DNA of 64,000 nt, taken from assembly GCF_033439725.1 (NCBI RefSeq), contig NW_026944387.1:2914001-2978000 (forward strand), given 5' to 3'. The stretch's first letter is position 1; every line of letters starts with the position of its first letter. Origin of the DNA: Neurospora tetraspora (Eukaryota > Ascomycota > Sordariomycetes > Sordariales > Sordariaceae). Shown one piece after another: positions 12,550 to 24,186 of the stretch. A program made the position numbers and the translations under genes. Under the pieces are notes generated by a model, which worked only from the letters and a program-made list of their open reading frames with translations, was not told where the DNA came from and searched no databases.

Positions 12550-14900
12550 TAGTACTAATACTATATAAATTTAAGGATATATAGCGCTACTTATATGAAA
12601 GAAAAAGGTTAGTTTATAAGGGTAATAATAAAAGATTGTATTTTGACGTACTTTTAATATTAGATTATTAAATATCTTTACCCGTTTGTATTTATATAAA
12701 TATAGTTGCTTCGATTTTACTAATTTTGCTTTGAATCGTTCCCTTTGAAAATAGTAAATAGATTGTATATATTTATATAAATAATCTAAAGAGGAGAGAC
12801 GGGTTTTAAGGAGGCGGTTAATAGCTCTATATATAAATTCGATTTTATTAATTACTTTAATACTATAGGCCTTAAGCTCCAATATTACATAATTGTTAAA
12901 TTCGTTAATTTATAGAAGGTAATATTTATAAAAGTAAGTAAGAAGTGTTGTAATAAAACGAGAGAGGTTGTTAATAACGGTAAAAAAAAAAAAGGTGGGT
13001 AAAAAAAGTATATTATTTATTATAGAAAGGAAGGGAGATATTAAACACGTACGAATCTATTATTTGAATTTATAGATTATAAAATATTATACCCTTTTAA
13101 AATAATCTTCATTATTAGCGTAGACTATTTACTTCTATATAATTTGAAAGCCCTTATATATATTTAAATAGAATCGACGAATTAGATTAAATATTAATAT
13201 ATTACGACTCTTATGGGCGATAGCCTTAATTAATAGCTTATTAATTACTTTACGAATTTTTTATTTATTATTAAGTTATTAAATAAGGCGAACGGCAGCA
13301 GCAGCGTTGTTAGCTTCTTTTGGGTCCTCCTTTTTTAAGTCGTCGTTAATATATTCATTAGTATTATCAGTATTATTATCGCTAGCTTCGTTATTAATAG
13401 CCGCTATTAGGCTTCGGTACAATAGGGGATTAGGATTATAATTATTTAAGTCCCAGATAATTAGTGGGAAATTTAAGAGATTAATATCGAAGGTAGGATT
13501 ATTATTATTATTTTTACTATTAGGAAGAGGTTAAATCTATTTCATTTTAATATAGTAATTTACGTTCTTTACAACGTACTATATATATAATTAATATAGT
13601 ACCTTTAAGTAAACAATAATAGCGGTTTTTTTAAACTCTTTATTAAAATCGGTAATGAATATTACGGGGTTAAGAATTTCATAATCCTCTTAAAGCTTTT
13701 TTAAGTAATTAAATTACTATTTAAAATCTTTTTATTTTTTTTTATTCGAAAGATTAAAAATTAGGTTAAAATTATAACTTAATATATTAATATTAATAAT
13801 ATTAAGGAGGGGGAGGTTAAAGCAGTTAATTTATAAAGGAAAAAAAGGGGTTAATTAAACCCTAATTATAAATAATTGAATTAATAAGGGTAATAATACT
13901 TTATATGTATTATCGATTAATAATATATAGGGGTTTTTCTTCTATACTTCAATATATTAATTAAAAATTTAAAATATGTACAATATTCTTTACTCGTTAG
14001 GAAAGAGCGTGTTATAATTAATAAAGTATTCAATATTATATAAGTTCTTATTTTACTTTAATAAATCGATAAAGATTTTAATTGAAATATAAGGATTATA
14101 TTTTATACGGCGGATAAAGTATTAAATATTATATACTTCCGTAACCATAATAAAAACTCGAAGACCGTATAATTCTTAAATTAAATTATTACAATTCATT
14201 TATTAAATATTGGTAGCATTTTCTTCTTTAAAGTTTAAAATACCGTTTAAATAATAAGTAATTTAACGGGCGTTTATTTTAATAATACTAAATAACTTTT
14301 CGACGGTAACATTAATAGCTTCCTTATAATTACGTCGAACTTATTATCGATAAACGACGTTACTAGCGAAGTTAGCAATATTAAAGTTATAGTTATAACT
14401 ATTATTAATCTCTTTAGTAAATTATTAATTGCCTTAGCTTTTCTTTAATACAATTTTCACTTAATATAAGTAATTAAATTGATATAAAGTAATATTTCCA
14501 ACCCTTTACCGTTTAACTTTATAAATACAGCTATATATATAATAATAATTAATACGTATAATAAACTCTTCTTTCCCCCTTTTTCTATTCTTTATATCAT
14601 TATACAATTAAATTATAAACTCTTATTCCACAGCGTAGCCTTATAAAGAATCGAAAGTAGCAATTTTATTATTATAACCTAAGGAAGTAAATAGTAATTT
14701 CGTTCAGATTTTATTAATATTAGAGGTTATTATTTAGTAATACATTTATTCAAGGATTATAGTAATTACATTCTCTTACAAGGGCAACGGCGGATTAATA
14801 GTGATAAAAATCTAATAAGGAAAATCGTACTCTAATCGGGAATAATTACTCGAATTAAAATTGAAGGTATTTTACTACCGATTTTATTTAAATCCTATTA
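12550..14900 (-). pseudogene. MULE transposase remnant
   Basis: No long open frame survives, but conserved blocks can be read on the minus strand between RIP-made stops. At about 13,897-13,930 the frame reads ILLIDNTYK, the MULE block that in intact members is a DxTYKTN-like motif followed by PLL. At about 13,620-13,665 it reads ITDFNKEFKK, matching the second block (V-x-TD-x-(D/N)-KAL), followed downstream by a CIxHxxKNV-like remnant. The minus-strand open frame at 12,571-12,882 lies in the C-terminal part. Blocks are in the right order for a Hop-type transposase of roughly 800 residues. Exact limits are approximate. Confidence 0.78.
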
Positions 14901-15195
14901 ACGTTAATTATTTTAATCAGTTAGGTTAGAAATTTAATTAGGTTGGAGGTTTAATTTATTTGGACTAATATACAACGTACGGCGGGTGGGCGAAGTATAT
15001 TAATAAATACTACGAGGTCGAAAATATTGTACGAAATAATAATAAAAACGAAAGATAATTGTTGTAAACGCTTACTTAATATTAAAGTAAGGTTTCACAA
15101 TAGTTTTATTTAATTGTATAAGATTAATTATTGCTAATAGATAACGCGACGGTGGCAGCGGTTGGGTAGCAATATATACGTTATATATGGTGTGC

Positions 15196-15300
15196 TAGGC
15201 TGGGTTGGGCGGTTGGGTTGGGCGGTTGGGCTTATTTAGCGATAAAAGTGGGTTTAGTCTATCTATGTATGGATTTGAGTCTACCCAGCTAAAGAATGCG
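15196..15300 (-). repeat. MULE right terminal inverted repeat
   Basis: Inverted partner of 10,955-11,060. Its inner part contains an iterated GGTTGGGCGGTTGGG array (about 15,203-15,232), probably subterminal binding repeats (inference). It is followed by the right TSD at 15,301-15,309. Confidence 0.88.
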
Positions 15301-15309
15301 GCGATTTTC

Positions 15310-16477
15310 GAGATTCCGTGTTTTTCCTGCATGCGCAGGTACTCCTACCTCTCAGCCCAGCATTGACAAGGGTGCACGGAAAGCCCTCCCAACTGAATGA
15401 CGCTACTTATCGACATGCCCCCACCAACATCCCGATGCCATTCTTTCTCAGATAGGGGCTGATCGATGTTTTCAGTCTCATGTGTCTTTGTGGCCATGCC
15501 CGTCACTTACTGTCACGGTGACAGATTGGCGCTATCATCCATTGCGTCAATGCCATCCCAACAACCTCTCCGACTTGATAGACTTATCGAGCTCAGATTG
15601 TAAGTGGAACACCGCTCGTACACAGTAAATGGGTGGCAGGCTGGGATCCAGCTATGTATCACGAATGTATGCCGCTAGACAGATGGTGTGGATGGCAACC
15701 CACGCTGCTAGTGTACCCATTGCTTTCGAGGTCGGTAGTATCCGCAGCCGGAGTACCTTTTTGGCCTGGTCTTGATACACTGCCCTCCTTCACGTTCCCA
15801 GCTGAGGTGACCAAAGGTGACACTTCCCAACCTGGAACAGTCTGAAGGGTGGAGATATTCTGGCAACCCGCGGGAAGGTGAACATGAAGGAGAACCAGGG
15901 CATGCCCATTCCCGCCATTCCGCCTATCCTCCAGACCCATCACGATCCCCATCTCATTGCCCATCGGCCTATGAATCTCTTCCGCCTTATCCACACTCGA
16001 CTCGCCCTCACACCCTTGTCCCTTTCTAGAGTCTCTTCGTTCTCTGCAAGAGTCTTTGGCCCGCCCTCCCTGGTACCTCGGCGGATCCATAACGTCTGCA
16101 TCCTGTCATTATTTTTCCTCCCAGTGTCTAACTCGTCATTCTTTCTTTTTACATCGTCTTCTCGCTTGCCCATTCTCTCTCGTTTCCTTGTCCTCTCTCC
16201 ATATCTATCCCTGACTATACTCTCTCGACATCGCATAAAACAACCTCTTGCTCTTTCGCATATCATGCGCCGTTATCGCTCATAGCGTCGCCACTACGTC
16301 TGTTTACCTAATAGCCGGATACCACTACATCCCTACATCCCGCTTCGAGCTTTGCCATTGATGCGAAAATAAACATATTTTCTGGCCATATCCACCGCCT
16401 TTCGCCATTGTCTCTTCAATAACACCAAAGACACATCGCCAGGACACCCGTATCTCTGCGCTCTCCACTAGCCGGCC
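15310..16477. promoter_or_regulatory. Upstream region and probable long 5' leader of the arrestin gene
   Basis: Unique DNA resumes right after the MULE. From about 15,900 the sequence becomes strongly pyrimidine-rich (many CTCT and TTCC runs), as in fungal promoters and 5' UTRs. The open frame at 15,878-16,285 is an artefact of this pyrimidine bias. No protein-like segment was found. Confidence 0.5.
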
Positions 16478-18521
16478 ATGCCGTTCCCCAATCCCTTCAC
16501 TACGGTGACAGGGAAGCATGCCTACACCTACTTTGACATTCGGTATGCTTTTGCGCCGCGCCCCACTGTTTGCATTTTGACCTTGCGCCCAAGACGATGG
16601 CTAACCCATAGTCAACCCTAGACTTGAGAACGACTTCATCGTCTTTCGCGGCAATGAGCACGAATCTGCTGGCCAACTATTGCAAGGCACCGTTGTGCTA
16701 TGCCTACCAGCGCCGCTGAAAATCGAGGACGTTCATTTAAGGTTGACGGGAACTCTGCACATGAGGTAGGTGCACAGAGTGGAGCCCCTTGTTCAAATGT
16801 CAGATGAAAGCTAACGGGTGCTGCCCAGCTGGAACGACCCTCGAGTCACTGCCGCCGGAATATCGAACCACAAGATCGACCGCACCACCATGGTATACTG
16901 TCACCGATGGAAGCCCTTCATTGGCGTCGGCGCTGAAAATCAGTCTATCGGTAGCCCCAACGGACTCATGACCAGGGGTGTTACACTGCCCGCCGGAAAC
17001 TACGAATGGCCCTTTGAGCTGATGCTGCCGGGAGACATGACTGAGAGCGTCGAGGGTCTCCGCGAAGCGAGTCTCACCTACAAACTTAAGGCTACGGTAG
17101 CACGAGGCAAGCTGGCCTACGATCTCCACGCCTACAAACGTCTGCGCATCATCCGAACCCTCGACCCGTCTACCCTGGAATTTCTTCACACAATGAGCGT
17201 GGAAAACATCTGGCCAAACAAGGTTGAGTACTCAATCATGATTCCCAAGAAGGCTGTTGTTTTTGGCAGCACGATTCCTTTGCAAACCAGGTTTACGCCT
17301 CTTTTGAAGGGCCTGGAGCTGGGAGAGATCACCATCAGGCTGCTGGAGGTTCACGAGTTCATGATTCAGTCCCATTCAGGTTACGGTATCCGCGAACACA
17401 AGAAGGAACGGGAAGTCTCGGTTTGGAAGATTCCCATCGAGAGGGAGAAGCATTGGCAAGATGTCATCGAGGATACTGGACAGGAAGGATGGGTGATGAA
17501 CACAGGGCTCGACTTGCCACGGACGCTAGGCAAGTGTGTGCAGGATGTCAACGCTCACGGCATCAAGGTGCGCCACAAGTTGAAGGTGGTGCTCGCTCTA
17601 CACAACCCGGATGGGCATATCTCGGAACTTCGCGCAACCTTGCCTGTTTCCATCTTCATCTCCCCCAACATGCCCTTGGATGAAGAGGGCAACCTGGTGA
17701 GGCAGATGCCTAATGGGACGACGCCTGGGGATGTGGTCGCTGCTCCCCCTCCAAGCTACGACGAACATACACTAGACCAGCTCTACGAAGACATGGAACC
17801 CATGGGCCTGCAGACTCCGGCCGGCATGGCGAGCCCGTTGTACGGCCACTCTCGCGCAGGATCGGTCGAGAATCTCGCAGCGTTACTCCACAGCCATAGC
17901 ACGGCGGTACCTCCGGCAGCACTCACGTCTAGATTACAGAGTATGTCCCTGGAGCCTTCGAGCCGCAGCACCTCGTGGCATGATGGAGACTCGGAGGCGC
18001 CCACGCCCAACAATGGCCACACGCCCAACAATGGCCCCGCGGACAGTGTTCACAGTTCGGCCCTTCCGTCGGCACCCCTGACACGACAGAACAGCGACGA
18101 TAATATCACTGCCGAGGCCATGTCGGGATATCATACGCCAGAGCACTTGGACTTTTCGGGCATAATGGAGCTCAGCAAGGTCCCGAGTTACCACACGGCG
18201 GTCAAGACACCAGTTCGGCCCATCGTGTACCCCGAGGGCACGGTTCTGCCCGACTACGTGGCTGCGACAAGCGCTTCTGGGACAACCACTCCTGGCTCAC
18301 CGGAACTTGGTCACTCAGAGGCTGGGGATGGTGCAAGCAAAGTGGAAGAGCGCAGCCAATTCGTTCCGGAACCGCCTCGGCGCAAGTCAACGCGGTCACG
18401 GCTCGCCTTCACGCTCTCGCACATTCCACACATCCATCACTCGCATTCAAACCACCACGGTCAGTCCCATTCAGAGTCTGAGGATCGCAGACGGCACTCG
18501 TCGATGATGCAGGCCAATTGA
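16478..18521 (+). CDS. creD: CreD-type alpha-arrestin (ubiquitin-ligase adaptor)
   Basis: Arrestin-related trafficking adaptor of the CreD/Rod1/Rog3 group. In Aspergillus nidulans CreD works with the HECT ligase HulA (Rsp5 homologue) to control transporter endocytosis and carbon catabolite responses. Three exons (16478-16542, 16622-16765, 16829-18521) give 633 residues. Introns are 79 and 63 bp, the second with a GCTAAC branch site. The product begins MPFPNPFTTVTGKHAYTYFD; the arrestin N and C lobes cover about residues 10-350. A PPSY motif at about residue 376 (genome 17,744-17,759) is the expected WW-domain site, and LPDY near residue 541 is a second candidate. The tail is Ser/Thr/Pro-rich and ends in His-rich sequence, probably phosphoregulated (inference). 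The ATG is supported by the arrestin fold starting within 20 residues. Confidence 0.93.
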
Positions 18522-20186
18522 GTAGAGGTTTGCCGGGGCATGTGTTTCTTTCGCGATCAGAACCCGTGGTGATCTGGCTTGTTCTTGGCTGCTCAAATAA
18601 TTACGCATACTTGCACGGAGTTTAGGTTGGGGATGGCGACAAAGGGTTTCTTTTTTTGGTTATTGGCTTTTCTCTCTTTCGTTGGGCGCGTATGATTTGG
18701 GAAAAACAGCGGACTCGGAACGGTGGATGTTGATAGAACTGGCTTATACATGAGCATACTTGTTGGAAGGTGAAAGATGGATTGGCGGCGCCCGCACTTT
18801 ACGACCATCTACATAGAATCTGATACCCCCTCCTCACAATGGACAATACCGAGTACTTACTCTTTAACAATATATAAAAATAACATCTCTGCTACCTGTT
18901 GAGATGTTGTCACATCTGATCAATACTTCAAGGCCAGAAAGAATGTCAGTCTAGCAATTTGATGCCATGTCGCGACTTGCGACAAGACAACGGCGGGCGC
19001 GCCGCTCGAATCGCTCGAATCGGACATGGAGGAGGACGGCTTCGGGTCACAACGTCCTACCGGTGCCCTACCGTGTTTGACAGGAGTCTTGTTTGGGCTA
19101 TCCCGTCATACGTCATTGAGACAGATTCGCATCGCCGCAAGTCAAGGCCATGGTGGTATTCTCGACAATCGCGCTCATCTCTTTCCATCCTCTTCTGCGT
19201 GGTTACCCCAGAAAGCACTGAAAGCACTGAAAAGTTAATCGACAATCTTTGGCTTCACACATTGGAAAGCGACTATCAATGCTTATGTTGATTAAAAAAA
19301 TGCGATGATCACTCGTGAAAGTGAACAAGAACACCAAGAAGTCTCAACCCCGCCACATCTCCACGGGAGAGACAAGCAGTCCAGAACCGAAGTTCAGCTG
19401 GATTGGGGAGCACAATGCCCCCCACTGCCATGAGATACGTCATACCATTTGTGATGATCCGCGCAGGGATGAATCGACTTGTTCGGCTTCAGATTGAGCT
19501 TCGCGGTGCTCCCTTGGGAAGCCTACCAATCACCGTGAGGCATGGAATCGCTTTCACAAGGTGTGCAAAAGCGTCGCAGTGTCTTTTTTTTCTCTCACTC
19601 ACTGCACAATGCACATGGCCCATTTCAGCCTGTGTCTCGCTGCACCGATGCTGCACTGTCGCAAGAGGCGTTCCACTTATGCCGGCCGATTGGCCAATGG
19701 GCTGAGACGGTCACATCTCCAAGTCTCTCCAAGAGATCCACCTTGTGAACTTGTGGACACTCCACCGCCCAGCTTGGCGGTGCGTGGAGAGGGGGACTGG
19801 AGAAAGGAGGAGCGAGACTGTGAGACTGCTGTGAGGTTGGGCCAAAAAGGTTCCCTCCGGTCCATTCCAGGGTCTGGATGACTTCATCCACCTTGTTCTC
19901 CTGCGCGTCGACTCAGCTGGTCACCCACTTGCACAGGGTTGGGACGAACACCTCAAGCTGTGAACCCAACCGATTGGAACTCGCTTTAAACCCATCCTTG
20001 CCCCTTTCTTGCGTGATCTTTTTAAGCCGAGTACAACTTTGGCAGAAGTCTTCCTCTTTCTAAAATAAAAGAGGTTCTGCGACAGTATTCCATACCACGG
20101 TAATCAACAAACCACTGCGAGTAACATCTACACAGCCTTCACTTGACTCGCGACAGGAGCAACCTTTTTTTTAAACAGCGCAAATC
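18522..20186. other. Intergenic region, creD to SLM1
   Basis: Contains the creD 3' flank and the SLM1 promoter and leader. The last roughly 200 bp before the SLM1 start are rich in CT and AAC runs, as in a 5' UTR. No convincing frame, RNA gene or repeat was found. Confidence 0.5.
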
Positions 20187-21837
20187 ATGTCCGCCAACGC
20201 GTCGGCAGCGCCCTCGAGGCAAACAACAATGGCGAGCACCGCCAGCGATGACTTGGCCATTCCCGAGTTCGATCCCAACAGCGTACGCCGCCAAGCCCCT
20301 CGCTAGACCTTGCGCACCTACACGGAAAATGTCACTAACACGCTTCTGTACCAGACCGCCGGTGTTCTCGTCGAGCGTCTCCGGGCATGGAAGCACGCCG
20401 TCGCCTACCTCGAAGACTACGTCGAGGCTGTTGAGAAGATTCACCATTCTCAAGCCAAGGAATATGAGAAGGTCTTGAAGGTAAGAGAACCCGCTACAAG
20501 CACATGGTTCTGTGTCACGGCGCTTTCTGAATACTTACACCGTTCGGTAGACCATTTCCCACCCCCTGAGGGAAGGGGATCACTTCTCCCAAATTGCCAC
20601 CAATGTCACCGGTGTCGCGACCATGTTCGAGGTTCTGCGCGCCAATACCCAGGGCATGATCAACAGCAACCTCGAGACACAGAAGAAACTCAAGGAGACC
20701 GTCCTCCACGACCTGAAGGGCTTGCACCACGAAATCAAGGACTATTCCAAGAGGCTCTCGAACAGCCTGAACAAGGGCGCTAAGGCGGTCGAGAAGTCCC
20801 GCAACACGACTCAAAAGCATATCGAGCTGCTCGGCCAGCACGTTGCCTCATTCGGGGCGAGCGGCGCCGAGATCACTCCGGCCGATGATCCTTATGTTCT
20901 TCGCCAAGGCGTCATCTACCGCCTCCACAACCAGATTCAAGATGAAAACAATCATCGCACCGAACTCATCACCGCCCAAGCCCAGTTCAAGGAATTTGAG
21001 GTCAAAGTCGTTAAGTGCATCCAAAAGGCCATGGAGGACTTGAACACACTCGCTGGTGGCCATGCCGAGCAGATTCGTGGTCTATACGCCCAAGTGCTCC
21101 AAACCTCCCAGAACATCCCGCCCGAGTTTGAGTGGCAGGAATTCCGGGCCCGCAGGGCCGACGTTCTCGTCAACGAGAACGAACCGCCTCGTGAACTCGG
21201 CCACTTGCTCCCCTTGGTTCCCAACGTCGATAACCCCTCTACCAAGGCGCTCATCGAGGGCTCGCTTGACCGCAAGTCTCGCAACAAGCTCTCGTGGGGC
21301 TACAGCACTGGCTACTACGTAGTTACCCCTGCCAGGTACCTTCATGAGTTCAAGGACAACGACCCCAAGCGCAAGGACCCCCAGCCCGAACTCAGCATTT
21401 ACTTGCCCGATGCCATCATCGGTGCCCCCAACGGCGAGAAGTTCCACGTCAAGGGCAAGGACAAGTCCAAGGGCCTCACCAGCAAGTTGGCGGGCACCTC
21501 GGAGTTGCAATTCAAGGCCCACAGCGCCGCGGAAGCTCAGAAGTGGTTCGAAGTCATTAGGAATGTCACCGGCGCTCTTGGTCCTGGCGTAGCCACCCCC
21601 GTCACCACTCCCACCCCGGACACCGAGGACAAGAAGCTCGAGGCTGCGACCAACAACCTGACTCTGAACGAGGCCCAGAAGACTGGTGTGGTTGCCAGCC
21701 CGACCAACATTTCGCCCGTTGACACCAAGGCTCCGGTTGCCGCCGCTCCTCCTGCTTATGCTAATGCGGGTGACGCGAAGGTGCCTGTTGCTGCCCCCGC
21801 GGCCGCGGCTCCTGAAAAGGGTGCTTTGCCTAACTAG
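20187..21837 (+). CDS. SLM1: Slm1-type F-BAR-like plus PH domain protein
   Basis: Plasma-membrane PI(4,5)P2-binding protein linking eisosomes to TORC2 signalling and actin. Likely exons are 20187-20282, 20307-20480 and 20551-21837 (518 residues). The second intron (70 bp) is ordinary. The first interval, 20283-20306, is only 24 nt: it has GT-AG ends, keeps frame and contains an in-frame TAG at 20304-20306, so the reading frame is broken here unless this piece is removed. Conserved sequence resumes at once (TYTENVTNTLLYQTAGVLVERL). The helical F-BAR-like region spans about residues 40-290 (RNTTQKHIELLGQHVASF), and the PH domain about 325-440 (LSWGYSTGYYVVTPARYLHEF to AQKWFEVIRNVTG). The Ala/Pro-rich tail ends EKGALPN. 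The family is clear; the 5' structure is not. Confidence 0.88.
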
Positions 21838-22308
21838 TAGAACGGCAGCAGCCATTCCATTCAGGTACAAGTCGGGTCTGACGACCATGATGATGATAAA
21901 AATCGAGACAAAAAGCAACAAGAACTGATGTGTTACGCCGAAAGAAAGAAAACAACAACCACGCCATGGAATTGAAAACGACATGCTCGCCGACGTTGGG
22001 TTGGTTGGTTGGTTGGTCGGATTGTTTTATTTGGCACGACTTCGTTTATACCCCCCTTTATACCCCCTTTATTTATACTATCCGATCTCGATACCTATCT
22101 TGAAACCAATCTCATTTCTGTTATATTTTGTAAATGCCAAGTTTTGAAAGACGTTGAAACCCCCTGTTGTCTACGACATATCATACCATTTGAATTTACC
22201 ATGATGCTTTCCTTGAACTTTCGGACCCTTCAGCCGGTGCCTCCTTGTATGACGTTAGTACCCATTATCATGATCATACCTTCCAGAATGTCTACGTGTC
22301 AGTGCCTA

Positions 22309-22364
22309 ATGTTGCGAGGTGTAATGAGCGAGGACACGCTTCAAGGAAGCTTGGACTGAGACAG
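22309..22364 (+). repeat. Direct repeat copy 1
   Basis: Shares ATGTTGCGAGGT and a block centred on CTTCAAGGAAGCTTGGA with 23,381-23,430. The inner 28-bp block differs by one C/T change. Confidence 0.8.
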
Positions 22365-23380
22365 TGCACGCCTTGGGATTTGCTCCTCGGACCTGTTGCA
22401 TAGAACTGCACCATGGATGGCTTAGCGGAAAGTGAGCTTCGCTCGTGCAGAATGACCTACGCATCAGGTGAAATCATTAGAGGGGTTTAGATGCCGGATC
22501 CTTCCCTCTCCTGTCTGTCGGGACCGATGACTGCAGGCCTTCCCTCCAGACCTTCAAGAGGAGCATTCGTATGACAAGGACAGAATCAGTAATCTTTTTG
22601 CGGCCATGACTTCCCATCCCGCTTGGGTTGACAACGTATCCAGCCGCAACGACTTCAAAGCTGTTGTACGGACTGGGAATAATAGATCGAGAGCCGTCGT
22701 CAAGCGGGTGTCGAAGGTGAAGGTTACGCTCGCATACTCGGATCGTGTCACGCACGGTATGGCGATATAGAACAAACTGTCGTTGAAGGTCGAGATAGGC
22801 GATGAGCAGAGGCAAGGCAAGTCCAGAACGCCGTGGAGAACAAAGTGGAGCAGCTCAAATGGGACCTGGACCACCAAGTTCTTTTTAGATACGGTAATCA
22901 TCAATCACTATACGCGCCGACAGAATCGCTCGAGTTGATGATTCGCAGGCCTCTGGCGCTGCCTTCCTCTGAAGAGGCTACCGGATAGACGGGAAACTAA
23001 CGTGAACAGTTTTGGTGGGGGAGGAGCGAGCAAAATGGATACCGATGATATGATATTGGGTTGATGGGCAGATATAAAGCGTTTTGAGATTAAAGGTTAC
23101 TTGAGGCGTATATACAATATATACCCTTAAAAGGTTTGTTAGCTTTGAGACTTCTGGTCAACTTGTTTAGGCGTTTCTACATCCAGTTTATATGTTTTCC
23201 TCGATGACAGAGGCTTGAATTTACTGTGGACATGCTACTTCTGATATAGATAATGCATTTTGGGGTTTTACTTTGGCCTTTGATATCGACCTTCCGGCAT
23301 TTCAACGGGTCGGGATAGGTCTCACTCGGAGGACCAAGCTAACATACTACTAACCAAGCATCGGACTGTACGTATCCGTC

Positions 23381-23430
23381 ATGTTGCGAGGTACTAAGGG
23401 GTCGCTTCAAGGAAGCTTGGATTGAGACAG
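23381..23430 (+). repeat. Direct repeat copy 2
   Basis: Partner of 22,309-22,364, 1.07 kb downstream, with a shorter spacer between the two conserved blocks. Confidence 0.8.
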
Positions 23431-24186
23431 ACATTTGTCCTCACTTCTCTTGCTAACCCTTCCACTTCCTATATTTACGTAGTGATTGTCCTTCCACCAC
23501 CATCTTCTCAAGCATTCTGGTCATCACGCAAGAAGAGTTAAGGCAAGCGCTTTGGAAAGGTTCATGATTATCTACGTGATAAAGTGGGAAGGTCCTTGAC
23601 GAATTATTTACATTCATTGGTCAAGAAACTTGCACATGAACGTGGTCTGCCTGGTTGGTACCCGTCTCCTTCCATTCCGCCCGTTTGTTCGTCTAACGCG
23701 GCCGGTCATTGAGATGACACCCTTTTGTCTTTCCCTTCATTCGATCGGATGAGACAGCCAGATATAACAGGGCCTAGTTTTATAGAATATACGAGATGGA
23801 GAGAGATTCCAATTGAGCTTTGTTTTATTTGACCGTTCTTGTTTGTCTTGGATGATAATACGAGTTGAGTAGTTAAGAGGGACAAGAAAAGATAGAAAAA
23901 AAAATAAGAAAAGAACGCCCCTCCCAAAATCACAAATTGCCGGACCCTAACTTCATAAGCTTTAGGCATTTTTTTCTGTTCCGAAGCCTGAAACGCTGTT
24001 CTCTCATTCATCATCATTAAAATATGTGTAGTAACATCTCGTAAATAGTATGGTATATATGGAGGTTGTGCCTGCTCAAGCCGACGAGGGGATGATCTCA
24101 GAAACGGCCACAGACGTAACGGCATGGTGAAAGAGGTTCCTGCCCCCCCTCCGTAACCAAACGTGTACCATCCTTCCTAAGCATTC

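Larger units (their letters stand above)
10955..15300 (-). mobile_element. Mutator-like (MULE/Hop-type) DNA transposon, RIP-degraded
   Basis: A 4,346-bp element defined by inverted repeats of about 105 bp, which begin TGCATTCTTTAGCTGGG on the left and CGCATTCTTTAGCTGGG on the right, and by a perfect 9-bp TSD. Inside, the sequence is very AT-rich with CpA/TpG depleted and CpG retained, as expected after RIP. The minus strand carries a broken MULE transposase. Fungal Hop elements (about 3.3 kb, roughly 100-bp TIRs, 9-bp TSD) match this architecture; this copy is about 1 kb longer. It is certainly inactive. Confidence 0.92.
21838..24186. other. Convergent intergenic region, SLM1 / AHC1-like
   Basis: Contains a (GGTT)n run at about 21,996-22,018 just downstream of SLM1. 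It also holds a diverged direct repeat of about 50-56 bp (22,309-22,364 and 23,381-23,430, sharing the 12-bp ATGTTGCGAGGT and, but for one C/T difference, a 28-bp block). No frame looks protein-like. Confidence 0.5.

Noticed and set aside
20283-20354. A 72-nt SLM1 intron ending at TACCAG, with CACTAAC as branch site
   Set aside because: It looks like a good intron, but it would remove TYTENVTNTLLYQ, which I regard as conserved coding sequence of this family. RNA evidence could overturn this.
21990-22020. Telomere-like or functional TTGG repeat
   Set aside because: It is a short (GGTT)n run in a 3' flank, not TTAGGG, and has no further structure.
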